Notes under the pieces: generated by a model
The model's input: only the letters and a program-made list of their open reading frames with translations
Database searches by the model: none
Told to the model about the DNA's origin: nothing
Made by a program: the position numbers and the translations under genes
From: CAYUXU01 sp964489695
GTDB lineage: Bacteria > Bacillota_I > Bacilli_A > Erysipelotrichales > Erysipelotrichaceae
Assembly (NCBI GenBank): GCA_964489695.1
Contig: CAZAZP010000019.1
Span: 1 to 18,949, forward strand
Direction of reading: 5' to 3'
Length of the DNA stretch: 18,949 nucleotides
Part shown: positions 7,366 through 14,465 of the stretch, piece by piece
Numbering within the stretch: position 1 is the stretch's first letter
Layout of the letters: every line of letters begins with the position of its first letter

Positions 7366-9129
7366 ATGGAAACGACTCAAAGAAATGAAAATCCACAATT
7401 CTTAAAAAGATTTTTACCATATTATCGCCCTTATCTAGCGGTATTATTTATTGATTTGTTTAGTGCGGGACTTTCAACTTTAGGTGATATTATTTTACCA
7501 CTGTTAGTTCGCCAAATTACAAATTTAGCTATTACCGACTTAGCTCAGTTAACAGTTAAATACTTAGTGTTAGTTGGAGCGGGTTATATTTTAATTCGTT
7601 TAATTGATACGGTGGCGAATTATTATATGCAATCAATCGGTCATATCATGGGTTCCAAGATTGAAAAAGATATGCGATCTGATTTGTTTGCTCATTTACA
7701 GAAATTATCTTTATCATTTTTTAATGAAAATAAAATTGGTCAGATTATGGCCCGAATTACTAGTGACTTAAATGATATTACTGAGTTTGCTCACCATTTC
7801 CCTGAAGAAATGTTTATTGCTTTATTAAAAATTACCTTATCATTTTTTATTTTATTAACCATTAATGTTCAATTGACAGCTTTAATCTTTATTGTTTTAC
7901 CCATCATGATTTATGTAGTTAGAAAATTTAATCGCAAAATGCGCCAAGCTTTTGCGGATACTAGACGCCATATTGGTGAATTAAACTCACAAGTAGAAGA
8001 TAGTTTATTAGGGATTCAAGTCGTCAAAGCTTTTGCCAACGAACAAATTGAGATTGACAAATTTGAAGCGGGAAATTTGAAGTTTTTAACGTTAAAAGAA
8101 CGAATGTATTACATCATGGCCAGTTTTCAAGTTGTCACGCGCTTTTTTGATACTTTAATGTATATTATTGTGATGGTGGTTGGCGGCTTATTTTTGATGC
8201 AACAACAAATTTCTGCGGCTGATTATGTCGCTTATTTAATGTATATTACGACTTTACTAGCTTCAGTACGACGGATGGTCGAATTTATGGAACAATATCA
8301 ACGGGGCATGACCGGGGTTAGTCGCTTTTTTGAAGTAATGGATGCGGATATTGAAATATTTGATGAACCTGATGCCATAAATTTAGCTAATACGAGTGGT
8401 GAAATTATTTTTGATGAGGTGTGTTTTAGATATGAAGCTAGCGAAGAGCGCGTGCTTAATAATTTAAGCTTTAAAGTTGCTCCAGGTGAGAATGTGGCTT
8501 TTGTTGGACCGTCCGGAGCTGGTAAAACGACAATTATTCGGCTGTTACAACGTTTTTATGATGTCAAACAAGGGGCCATCTATTTAGATCAAAAAGATAT
8601 TCGGACAATAGCTTTAAAATCTTTACGCAATCAAATTGGGGTTGTCCAACAAGACGTTTATTTGTTTTCCGGGACGATTAAAGAGAACATCGCTTATGGT
8701 AAACCAACCGCTAGTTTAGCTGAAATTAAACAGGCAGCGAAACTGGCTGGAGCGGAGCGCTTTATTGAAGAATTACCTAGTGGTTATGAGACTTATGTGG
8801 GTGAACGGGGTACCAAATTATCTGGGGGCCAAAAGCAACGAATTGCGATTGCGCGTGTCTTTTTAAAAAATCCACCAATCTTAATTTTAGATGAAGCAAC
8901 TTCTGCTTTAGACAATGAAAATGAACGTATTATTCAAGAATCACTGGAACAATTAACCACCGGGCGAACAACAATTACAATTGCACATCGACTTACCACG
9001 ATTAAACAAGTTGATCGAATTATGTTTTTAACGCCGGAAGGGATTGTTGAAAGTGGTTCGCATCAAGAGCTTTTAGCACGTCATGGGCACTACTATGATC
9101 TTTATCAGTTGTATACGGATAATCATTAA
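7366..9129 (+). CDS. ABC exporter half-transporter (TMD-NBD fusion)
   Basis: A 587-residue MsbA/LmrA/YknU-type exporter. The N-terminal two-thirds carries about six membrane helices (ABC type I exporter domain, including the FFNENKIGQIMARIT coupling region). The C-terminal ATPase has Walker A GPSGAGKTT near residue 381, a Q-loop VVQQDVYLF, signature LSGGQKQR near 485, Walker B ILILDEATSALD near 504 and the switch histidine in IAHRLTT. All catalytic residues look intact, so a homodimer is likely; no partner half-transporter is adjacent. Substrate cannot be inferred. Start choice: an ATG at 7357 lies inside the -10 TATAAT and would be untranscribed, so the ATG at 7366 is preferred. No Shine-Dalgarno precedes either, and a stop codon in frame at 7330 rules out longer forms. 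Confidence 0.9.
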   Translation: METTQRNENPQFLKRFLPYYRPYLAVLFIDLFSAGLSTLGDIILPLLVRQITNLAITDLAQLTVKYLVLVGAGYILIRLIDTVANYYMQSIGHIMGSKIEKDMRSDLFAHLQKLSLSFFNENKIGQIMARITSDLNDITEFAHHFPEEMFIALLKITLSFFILLTINVQLTALIFIVLPIMIYVVRKFNRKMRQAFADTRRHIGELNSQVEDSLLGIQVVKAFANEQIEIDKFEAGNLKFLTLKERMYYIMASFQVVTRFFDTLMYIIVMVVGGLFLMQQQISAADYVAYLMYITTLLASVRRMVEFMEQYQRGMTGVSRFFEVMDADIEIFDEPDAINLANTSGEIIFDEVCFRYEASEERVLNNLSFKVAPGENVAFVGPSGAGKTTIIRLLQRFYDVKQGAIYLDQKDIRTIALKSLRNQIGVVQQDVYLFSGTIKENIAYGKPTASLAEIKQAAKLAGAERFIEELPSGYETYVGERGTKLSGGQKQRIAIARVFLKNPPILILDEATSALDNENERIIQESLEQLTTGRTTITIAHRLTTIKQVDRIMFLTPEGIVESGSHQELLARHGHYYDLYQLYTDNH

Positions 9130-9133
9130 ATTA

Positions 9134-9162
9134 TTGAAACATCAGCTTTAAAGTATTATAAT
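9134..9162 (+). promoter_or_regulatory. Strong sigma-A-type promoter
   Basis: TTGAAA (9134-9139), a 17-bp spacer, then TATAAT (9157-9162), beginning four bases after the ABC transporter stop. The predicted start near 9169 leaves a short leader carrying AGAGGTGAG before the ATG at 9183. Confidence 0.65.
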
Positions 9163-9182
9163 CAAATCATTAGAGGTGAGTA

Positions 9183-9620
9183 ATGGCTGAGTTTAAAGAT
9201 CGGCAGATTCGCATCAGTAATATTCCACCGGTTAAAGTCCGCTATCGCTTGACGAACAAACCAAGCTTGGCGTTACTGACGTTGGGAGTTTTTGGATTAG
9301 TTTTATTAGAAACTAGTTTGCCTTGGGTTGGTTATATTTTTTTAATTTTAACTATTTTCTTTTTGTTTTTCATTCCGACAAAAACTCAGCTGGCTTTAAC
9401 CGATGAGTTTTTAGTTTACTATTTAATGCAAAGTGATCACGAGTGTTTAATTATCTATTATCAAGAAGTAGCTAGGTGGAAACTAGTGAAACAATATGGT
9501 CGGGAAGCTTATTTACTACTAACTTGTTTAGATGAAGCCACTTATGAATTAAATGTGATGAATCCTATTAAGGTAGCTAGTTGGTTGCGCCAATATTTAG
9601 CTGATAAAGAAATCAAATAA
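9183..9620 (+). CDS. Small two-helix membrane protein, possibly with a bacterial PH-like domain
   Basis: I do not recognise a named family with confidence. The 145 residues comprise a short basic N-terminus, two hydrophobic helices (about 27-44 and 47-65) joined by a tight turn, and a soluble, beta-rich C-terminal half beginning TKTQLALTDEFLVYY and ending in an amphipathic helix (about 125-140). Two helices followed by a beta-rich domain and a final helix resemble membrane-anchored bacterial PH-domain proteins; that is inference from layout only. It has its own promoter and is followed after 14 nt by the pyrophosphatase-like gene, so the two are probably co-transcribed. Confidence 0.65.
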   Translation: MAEFKDRQIRISNIPPVKVRYRLTNKPSLALLTLGVFGLVLLETSLPWVGYIFLILTIFFLFFIPTKTQLALTDEFLVYYLMQSDHECLIIYYQEVARWKLVKQYGREAYLLLTCLDEATYELNVMNPIKVASWLRQYLADKEIK

Positions 9621-9634
9621 AGAGAGGGAACTTG

Positions 9635-10015
9635 ATGAAAGATTATAATAATGCCTTTTTCTGGCAGAAAGTCGACACACTGTTATTCTCCAGTAAAATA
9701 GAAATAACTAAAAATAAAAATGATGTTCATAATGAATTTACTAATTTAAAGTATCCGGTCGCTTATGGTTATTTAAAATCTGAGGATACTACTGTAAAGC
9801 CAATTAATCTTTATTTAGGTGAACATGGTCATAGTGTTGAGGCGATTATCATCACGGTCGATATCTTGAAAAAAGATATGGATATTAAATTACTCATCGG
9901 CTGTAATAAGGAAGAAGTCTTACTCATCTTATATTTCTTAAACCAAACCGATTTCCACAAAACTGTCTTAATTAAGCGGGGCGAAGAAATCCCAGCTTGG
10001 GCTGTTTCAGAATAA
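9635..10015 (+). CDS. Divergent inorganic pyrophosphatase-like protein, key acidic motif missing
   Basis: A 126-residue cytoplasmic protein. The stretch KYPVAYGYLKSEDT (39-52), followed by a beta-rich segment and D-M-D-I-K (81-85), resembles the core of small class I soluble pyrophosphatases (a YP.NYGY motif, then a DxK motif). The carboxylate cluster DGDPxD that binds metal and pyrophosphate in active enzymes is absent: the corresponding stretch reads TTVKPINLYLG. If the family call is right, it is probably not a working pyrophosphatase. The ATG at 9635 is 6 nt beyond GAGAGGG; a TTG one codon earlier is less likely. It ends at a strong terminator and is probably an operon partner of the membrane protein upstream. 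Confidence 0.55.
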   Translation: MKDYNNAFFWQKVDTLLFSSKIEITKNKNDVHNEFTNLKYPVAYGYLKSEDTTVKPINLYLGEHGHSVEAIIITVDILKKDMDIKLLIGCNKEEVLLILYFLNQTDFHKTVLIKRGEEIPAWAVSE

Positions 10016-10038
10016 ACCTTATTAGTAAGGTTTTTTTT
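10015..10038 (+). terminator. Rho-independent terminator
   Basis: AACCTTA (10015-10021) pairs with TAAGGTT (10026-10032) around loop TTAG, followed by an uninterrupted T run to 10038. It separates the pyrophosphatase-like gene from the Tad-like operon. Confidence 0.8.
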
Positions 10039-10057
10039 AGGTTTCAAGGACCAGTAT

Positions 10058-10063
10058 TATAAT
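10058..10063 (+). promoter_or_regulatory. Candidate -10 box of the Tad-like operon
   Basis: A perfect TATAAT, with a predicted start near 10070 immediately before the GAGGTGA ribosome binding site. The -35 region (TTTTAG at 17 bp, overlapping the upstream terminator T run) is poor. Position right after a terminator and just before an operon supports the call. Confidence 0.45.
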
Positions 10064-10083
10064 ACTTTAACGAGGTGAACAGA

Positions 10084-10443
10084 GTGAAGGGTATTATCTT
10101 TTCTGCTGGTTTATTTTTAGTTATTCTTAATTTATTTTTAGCTATTATTTGGTATACCGATTATGAAAGTGCCCGCAGCACTAGCAGTACTGCTTTAAAG
10201 CGGAGTTTAGCTTATACAGTTGAAAATGGCTTATTACACAATGAACGTGGTGCGACGGCCTTATTAACTGAGCTTAATGCGACACTAACCCCATTACTCC
10301 GCCCGGATTTATCTTATGAATTACAGTTAGTTGGTTATCAAGCTTCACCCTTATTTTTTCGGATTCGTCTTGTGGGTCAGAAATCACAACAACTGGGGTA
10401 TTCGTTTTTGTTAGAGGAAACGATCATTGAACAAGCTAAGTGA
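10084..10443 (+). CDS. Pilin-like / TadE-like membrane-anchored protein, first gene of the Tad-like operon
   Basis: A 119-residue protein with a single N-terminal hydrophobic helix (about residues 3-23) starting almost at the initiator, then a polar, helix-rich stretch (DYESARSTSSTALKRS) and a beta-rich C-terminal part. This is the outline of pseudopilins and TadE-like minor pilins. I do not recognise a specific family. The GTG at 10084 is preferred because GAGGTGA at 10072-10078 sits 5 nt upstream; the in-frame GTG at 10075 lies inside that ribosome binding site. The gene starts the operon and is followed after 19 nt by the CpaF-type ATPase, which supports a role in the pilus or secretion machine. 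The predicted membrane orientation puts the C-terminal domain outside. Confidence 0.65.
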   Translation: MKGIIFSAGLFLVILNLFLAIIWYTDYESARSTSSTALKRSLAYTVENGLLHNERGATALLTELNATLTPLLRPDLSYELQLVGYQASPLFFRIRLVGQKSQQLGYSFLLEETIIEQAK

Positions 10444-10462
10444 GCAGGGAAAGTAGGGTAGT

Positions 10463-11458
10463 ATGTTTGATTTTCAAGCCTTAAATGTTTTTATCCAAGA
10501 TGAATTAGTAACAGATATCAATTATAATGGCCAAACGTTATGGATAGACCATTTAGAACGAGGTCGCTATTGTTTAAACTCTTTTGAAGATAAAGCTTTA
10601 ATCGAAAAAATTTGTTTTCAAATTGCGAATTATACTAATCAACCGTTTAATCCTTCTAATCCTATTTTAGAGCATGAAATAGATAACTTACGGATTAGCT
10701 TATTTCATCCGAGTATTTGTTTATCAGGTTTAAGTTTATCGATTCGTAAAACCTTAAATCGGTTACGATATAACGCCGATTTGTTAAAGCAACAAAAGTT
10801 CGCTTCGGCTTCCGTCATTGATTTTTTACCGGTATTAGTTTTACAGCATTGTAATATTTTAGTAAGTGGTTTACCAGGAGTGGGTAAAACTGAATTGATA
10901 AAATATTTAGCTAGTTTTATCCCAGCGCCAGAACGCATTATTACAATTGAAGATACTTTAGAAATGCATTACCATGAGTTATTCCCTAAAAAGGACAGTT
11001 TAGCGTTAAAGGTACACTCAGATTTTTCTTATCAAGCCGCGATTAAAGCTAGTTTAAGGCAAAGACCAGATTGGCTTTGTGTTTCAGAAATTCGGGGTGA
11101 AGAGGTTTTAGCGGTAATGCAAAGTGTTTCAACTGGGGCTAAGCTTCTAAGTACGGTCCACGCCGATAGTGCTAGTCAAATCCCTAAGCGCTTATTACAT
11201 ATGTTTCCTGGCAATGAGCTAACCAACGAAGCCTTACTTCATTTAATTTATGAAACGATTGATTTTGGGATCCATTTAGCGAGCAAAATTGAAAATGATA
11301 AAGTTGTACGCTATTTAGCCGAAATTGTTTATTTTGAAATTGATGAGAATTTTAATTGTCGTTTACATGTTCTTTATACCGCCAAAAGCCAAAAATTAAG
11401 CTTGCCTGCTAGTTTGATTGCTCGTTTTAAAAAGGAGTCCTATGTCAGTTTGGGTTAA
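10463..11458 (+). CDS. cpaF: CpaF/TadA-type secretion ATPase (VirB11 superfamily)
   Basis: A 331-residue cytoplasmic AAA-like ATPase that would power assembly of a Tad (Flp) pilus or type II/IV-like export. Visible motifs are Walker A GLPGVGKT (136-143), the Asp box TIEDTLEM (161-168), the arginine-rich RQRPDW preceding a Walker B-type segment with E209 (SEIRGEE), and the His box STVHADS with H233. These correspond to the RMRPD/GEVRGGE/LSTVHANS pattern of CpaF. The protein is short: the N-terminal extension found in many CpaF/TadA proteins is absent, leaving about 130 residues before the ATPase core. The upstream ribosome binding site is weak (GTAGGG). Its 3' end overlaps the tadB start by 17 nt. 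Confidence 0.9.
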   Translation: MFDFQALNVFIQDELVTDINYNGQTLWIDHLERGRYCLNSFEDKALIEKICFQIANYTNQPFNPSNPILEHEIDNLRISLFHPSICLSGLSLSIRKTLNRLRYNADLLKQQKFASASVIDFLPVLVLQHCNILVSGLPGVGKTELIKYLASFIPAPERIITIEDTLEMHYHELFPKKDSLALKVHSDFSYQAAIKASLRQRPDWLCVSEIRGEEVLAVMQSVSTGAKLLSTVHADSASQIPKRLLHMFPGNELTNEALLHLIYETIDFGIHLASKIENDKVVRYLAEIVYFEIDENFNCRLHVLYTAKSQKLSLPASLIARFKKESYVSLG

Positions 11459-12305
11459 TATCTTTATTTTGTTAGCTTATTTGTTGTTGTTATATCAATA
11501 CAGGCGCTTAGTGAAATATTTTCCGTTTACAAAAAAAGGTTATTTGCAGTTAAAACGAGCCTTAACTGTACTAAATCATCATTACAATTTAAAGCTGCAT
11601 TTGTTTATCATTTTTAATATTTTAGCGCTTGGTTTATTAGTTAGTACCTTATTTCACTTAAAAATCATTAATGCGTTAATGGTAGCTGGTTTAATGATTA
11701 CTTTTTTTCCGCTAATTATTTTACATTTCTTACGAGAAAAGTATTATGAATTAGAGTTTAATCAACTTAATTATTACTTACAACAATTAATTATAATCTT
11801 TAAGGAACAGCCGAAGATTCTTTATTGTTTAAAAACAATTTCACCAACTTTAATTGATCCTTTACAAACTTTATCTAATCAAGCAGTGAAGTTGATAGAA
11901 CAACAGGGTGATTTATTAGCCGGTTTAACCACGATTGAACAAGTCTATTCCCACTTTATCTTAATCAATTTGCATCGCTTAATGTTAAACGTTGAACAAT
12001 ATGGCAGTCTTAACTATGATTTAGGCTTAAGTATCTTGCAAGATGATTTAGATGATTGGTCTGAAAGTGTTTACCGCTTTAAACAGCAGCAACGTTCGTT
12101 TATTTTTAAAGTTTACGCTTTAGTTGGTTTATCGCTAGTGATTAGTTTTTTTGGAATTACAATTTTTAGTCAATTGCCGTTAGCCTTAAATGGTCAACTT
12201 TATCAAACCGGGATTTTAGCATTATTAATGATTAACTTAGGCACAATCTTTTGTACAACTTTAACGCTAGGGAAATCTTGGCTAGATCAGGATGAAGTCT
12301 TATGA
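11442..12305 (+). CDS. tadB: TadB-like inner-membrane platform protein
   Basis: A 287-residue membrane protein with the TadB layout: one N-terminal helix (about 3-20), a helix pair near 55-100, a cytoplasmic helical domain (about 105-230) of the T2SS F type, and two C-terminal helices (about 225-280). Partner of TadC in the platform that couples the ATPase to pilin assembly. The ATG at 11442 is chosen because AAGGAG (11431-11436) precedes it; the longer frame starting at 11418 has no such site. The start lies inside the ATPase gene and the stop overlaps tadC in ATGA, so the three are translationally linked. Sequence identity to named TadB is not obvious; the call rests on topology and order. 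Confidence 0.75.
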   Translation: MSVWVNIFILLAYLLLLYQYRRLVKYFPFTKKGYLQLKRALTVLNHHYNLKLHLFIIFNILALGLLVSTLFHLKIINALMVAGLMITFFPLIILHFLREKYYELEFNQLNYYLQQLIIIFKEQPKILYCLKTISPTLIDPLQTLSNQAVKLIEQQGDLLAGLTTIEQVYSHFILINLHRLMLNVEQYGSLNYDLGLSILQDDLDDWSESVYRFKQQQRSFIFKVYALVGLSLVISFFGITIFSQLPLALNGQLYQTGILALLMINLGTIFCTTLTLGKSWLDQDEVL

Positions 12306-13054
12306 AGATTATTTATTTAGTTTTCATCCTTTTATTAAGTTATGTTAACGTTAGCTATCGTTTATTTAGCTATTTAAAAGAAAATAAATTGGCACAGTTA
12401 ACCAGCTTATTAGCTATTGATAGTCAGTTGTTGGAACGAAAACGCCAAAATACTATGCGTTATTTAACCCTGTTAGCTGGTTTTTGGCCTTGGATAAATT
12501 ATCAACCATTCTTTTTACTAATGATATTTTTAGCTTTGACGTTAGCTTATAAATGGCCTTATTGGCGACTCTTACATGAGTTTCAAAACCAACTGAATAA
12601 GTTAGCTTATCAATTTCCTATTTGGTTAAGACAGCTCCAAATTTTAATGCAAAATAATACGGTTTATCATGCTTTAAGTTTATCGCTTGATTTAGCACCG
12701 GCCAGTTTTAAAGTAGAAATTGAACGCTTAATCACAGAACTAAAACATGATCCATTAAGTTATCAAGCTTATGAAAACTTTATGCAAGCTTATGAATTAC
12801 GCGAGATCAGAAAAGTAATGCGACTACTTTATCGCTATCAAACCGTTGGACAAAAGGAGGCGTATCAACAATTACAACGGATTATTCAAACCACGTCATT
12901 AATTCTCGCTGATCGACGCCAAAAACGCCAAGCTGATTGGCTTAGTTGGCACCAATGGTATGGTTTATTACCACTAGCTGGAGTGACAGTCGTATTTTTA
13001 CTTTTAATGATAAACGTCTTATTAAGTTTCTTTACGAAAGGGGTAGTTTTATGA
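12302..13054 (+). CDS. tadC: TadC-like inner-membrane platform protein
   Basis: A 250-residue protein with an N-terminal helix (about 2-20), a hydrophobic pair near 57-83, a cytoplasmic T2SSF-like helical domain and one C-terminal helix (about 222-243). The stretch AYQFPIWLRQLQILMQ followed by YHALSLSL matches the FP..LR.L......AL pattern of type II secretion F domains. It starts in a 4-nt ATGA overlap with tadB and ends in an ATGA overlap with the Flp-like gene. It would form the platform with TadB. Confidence 0.75.
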   Translation: MKIIYLVFILLLSYVNVSYRLFSYLKENKLAQLTSLLAIDSQLLERKRQNTMRYLTLLAGFWPWINYQPFFLLMIFLALTLAYKWPYWRLLHEFQNQLNKLAYQFPIWLRQLQILMQNNTVYHALSLSLDLAPASFKVEIERLITELKHDPLSYQAYENFMQAYELREIRKVMRLLYRYQTVGQKEAYQQLQRIIQTTSLILADRRQKRQADWLSWHQWYGLLPLAGVTVVFLLLMINVLLSFFTKGVVL

Positions 13055-13200
13055 AAGCATTTTTTGAAGAATATGGTTTAGTTTTAGTCGTAACGGTGAT
13101 CGCTACGGGCATGATTATGTTTTCCAATGAATTTAAAGATACGATGCGCGATACCTTACAAGAACAATGGACTGAAATGACCAACAGCCAAAGTGAATGA
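13051..13200 (+). CDS. Flp-like type IVb micro-pilin with almost no leader
   Basis: A 49-residue protein beginning MKAFFEEYGLVLVV. The segment AFFEEYGL aligns residue for residue with the mature start of Flp pilins (ATAIEYGL/VTAIEYGL), keeping Glu at +5 and Tyr at +6, followed by a hydrophobic helix (to about residue 24) and a short acidic tail. Ordinary Flp prepilins have a longer basic leader ending in Gly that a peptidase removes; here only Met-Lys precedes the mature-like sequence and there is no Gly. The ATG at 13051 has AAAGGGG seven bases upstream and overlaps the tadC stop; a longer in-frame opening at 12946 lies within tadC and lacks such a site. Probably the major structural subunit of the system, by position and sequence. 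Confidence 0.7.
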   Translation: MKAFFEEYGLVLVVTVIATGMIMFSNEFKDTMRDTLQEQWTEMTNSQSE

Positions 13201-13529
13201 AAGGGGCGTTTGAGACTAGTGTAGTTTTATTAACGGGCATGCTTTTTTTAGTTTTGGGTTTAAATTTGGTTCGTCTTCCGTTCGCTTATCATCAAGCACG
13301 CAGTTATCAAGAGATCATCGTAAATCAGATCGAACGTTACCACCGCTATGATGAGACGGTTGTTTCACTTATCAAAGACCAACAAGCAACTTGCCCAAAT
13401 TGTGATTATCAAATCAGATTAGCTGATGAGCTACGTTATCAAGTAAAAGTGATTTTCCCGATTAAAATTCCGATTATCAATTTTGAGGTCTGGGGTCAGG
13501 TTGTTACTTTAACCCAACCGTTAAATTAA
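13197..13529 (+). CDS. TadE-like minor pilin / pseudopilin with an extracellular CxxC
   Basis: A 110-residue protein with a hydrophobic helix at about 7-27 starting close to the initiator (MKGAFETSVVLL), a polar helical stretch, CPNC (C66, C69) and a beta-rich end containing VKVIFPIKIPIINFEVWG, a pattern like the C-terminal strands of Firmicute TadE-like proteins. After the helix the chain should be outside, so the CxxC is more likely a disulfide than a zinc site; this is inference. The start is in an ATGA overlap with the Flp-like gene and has no clear Shine-Dalgarno, so its translation probably depends on coupling. It is the last recognisable gene of the Tad-like set. Confidence 0.65.
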   Translation: MKGAFETSVVLLTGMLFLVLGLNLVRLPFAYHQARSYQEIIVNQIERYHRYDETVVSLIKDQQATCPNCDYQIRLADELRYQVKVIFPIKIPIINFEVWGQVVTLTQPLN

Positions 13530-13577
13530 TAGGGTGTGATTTTTACCTTTCTGTTGTATGATTAAGAAGGTGATAAC

Positions 13578-14333
13578 ATGATTTTAACGCTTGATTTAGG
13601 CAATAGTGATTTAGTCGCAATCTTATATCAAAATGAATTAGCCATTAAAAGTAGTCGTTTAGCAGTTAAACTTACTTCAACCAATGATTATTATTTAACC
13701 TGGTTAAATGACTTTTTAACACCCCAAGAACTAGCTGGTTTAACTGGTATTATCCTGGGTTCAGTTGTGCCAGCTTTAACCACCCGGTTAGTGCGGATTT
13801 TAACTCAAGCGACTAAATTGCCCGTGACACTAGTTGATATTACGGAGTTAAAGGATTTTAAAGCGTTAATTGATAACCCCTTAGAATTAGGGGCTGATTT
13901 AATTGCTGGGGCATATGGTGGCTTAAGTAAGTACGCGGGACCATTAATTATTGTGGATGCGGGTAGTGCCACAAAAATTAGTCTAATTAATCCAACTGGT
14001 GATTTTGTTGCTTGTACAATTGCGCCAGGCTTAGGCTTAGCGAAGCAGGCGATGTTAAACAAAATCAAACATTTACCAGATTTTGATTTTACGGTTCCAA
14101 AAGAAATACTGGGACGTAATACCGTCGATAGTTTAAAAGCAGGCCTGTTATTAGGAACGATTGGTAGTATTCGCTTTCAAAGTGAATTGATGCAACAAGG
14201 TTTTCCTACTATTACTAAAATTTTAACGGGTGGTTATGGTTATTATTTAAAAGATGAATTAGCTGAATTTCATTATGAGCCAGATTTAGTGCATGAAGGA
14301 TTATTAGCAATTTATCAAGCTATGCAAAATTAA
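13578..14333 (+). CDS. coaX: Divergent type III pantothenate kinase (CoaX-like)
   Basis: A 251-residue cytoplasmic ASKHA-fold protein; CoaX phosphorylates pantothenate in the first step of coenzyme A synthesis. Motifs: DLGNS (6-10, usually DxGNT), GSVVP (61-65), LGADL (104-108, usually GADR), VDAGSATK (126-133, usually DxGTATT), PGLGLAKQAM (150-159), GRNTVDSLKAG (179-189) and LTGGYG. The scaffold and D6 and D107 are kept, but several otherwise conserved positions differ, so substrate or activity may have changed. The start follows AAGGTGATAAC. It lies 48 nt after the Tad-like genes with no terminator between, so co-transcription is likely, and it has its own terminator. Confidence 0.78.
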   Translation: MILTLDLGNSDLVAILYQNELAIKSSRLAVKLTSTNDYYLTWLNDFLTPQELAGLTGIILGSVVPALTTRLVRILTQATKLPVTLVDITELKDFKALIDNPLELGADLIAGAYGGLSKYAGPLIIVDAGSATKISLINPTGDFVACTIAPGLGLAKQAMLNKIKHLPDFDFTVPKEILGRNTVDSLKAGLLLGTIGSIRFQSELMQQGFPTITKILTGGYGYYLKDELAEFHYEPDLVHEGLLAIYQAMQN

Positions 14334-14349
14334 TGAGGCTTAAATAAGT

Positions 14350-14383
14350 AAAATCACGTTTAGAAAGACTAACGTGATTTTTT
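14350..14383 (+). terminator. Rho-independent terminator after the coaX-like gene
   Basis: AAAATCACGTTTAG pairs with CTAACGTGATTTTT around a 5-nt AAAGA loop, with one bulged T, and ends in six T (14378-14383). It is 16 nt past the coaX-like stop. Confidence 0.8.
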
Positions 14384-14465
14384 AAATTTAAATTATTCAA
14401 TAAAGATTAAATTTTATCAAATTTGGTTAATTAAAAAATAATAAAAGGTTAAACCAGCTTAACTG
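14384..14465. other. AT-rich intergenic stretch with a weak hairpin
   Basis: No gene is seen. CTTAACT (14458-14464) and AGTTAAG (14468-14474) form a 7-bp hairpin around the final stop codon of the broken lipoprotein gene; on the minus strand it is followed by T-rich DNA and could be that gene's terminator, though no clean T run abuts the stem. Confidence 0.35.

Noticed and set aside
9829..10047. Minus-strand open frame opposite the pyrophosphatase-like gene
   Set aside because: Antisense shadow of a gene with better start, ribosome site and family similarity; it also spans the terminator.
10705..10938. Minus-strand open frame inside the CpaF-type ATPase gene
   Set aside because: Antisense shadow covering the Walker A coding region; no ribosome binding site.
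12946..13050. Longer reading frame upstream of the Flp-like pilin
   Set aside because: It lies wholly within tadC, has no ribosome binding site and encodes no leader-like sequence ending in Gly; ATG 13051 has AAAGGGG.
13805..14068. Minus-strand open frame inside the coaX-like gene
   Set aside because: Antisense shadow; the plus-strand frame carries the recognisable kinase motifs.
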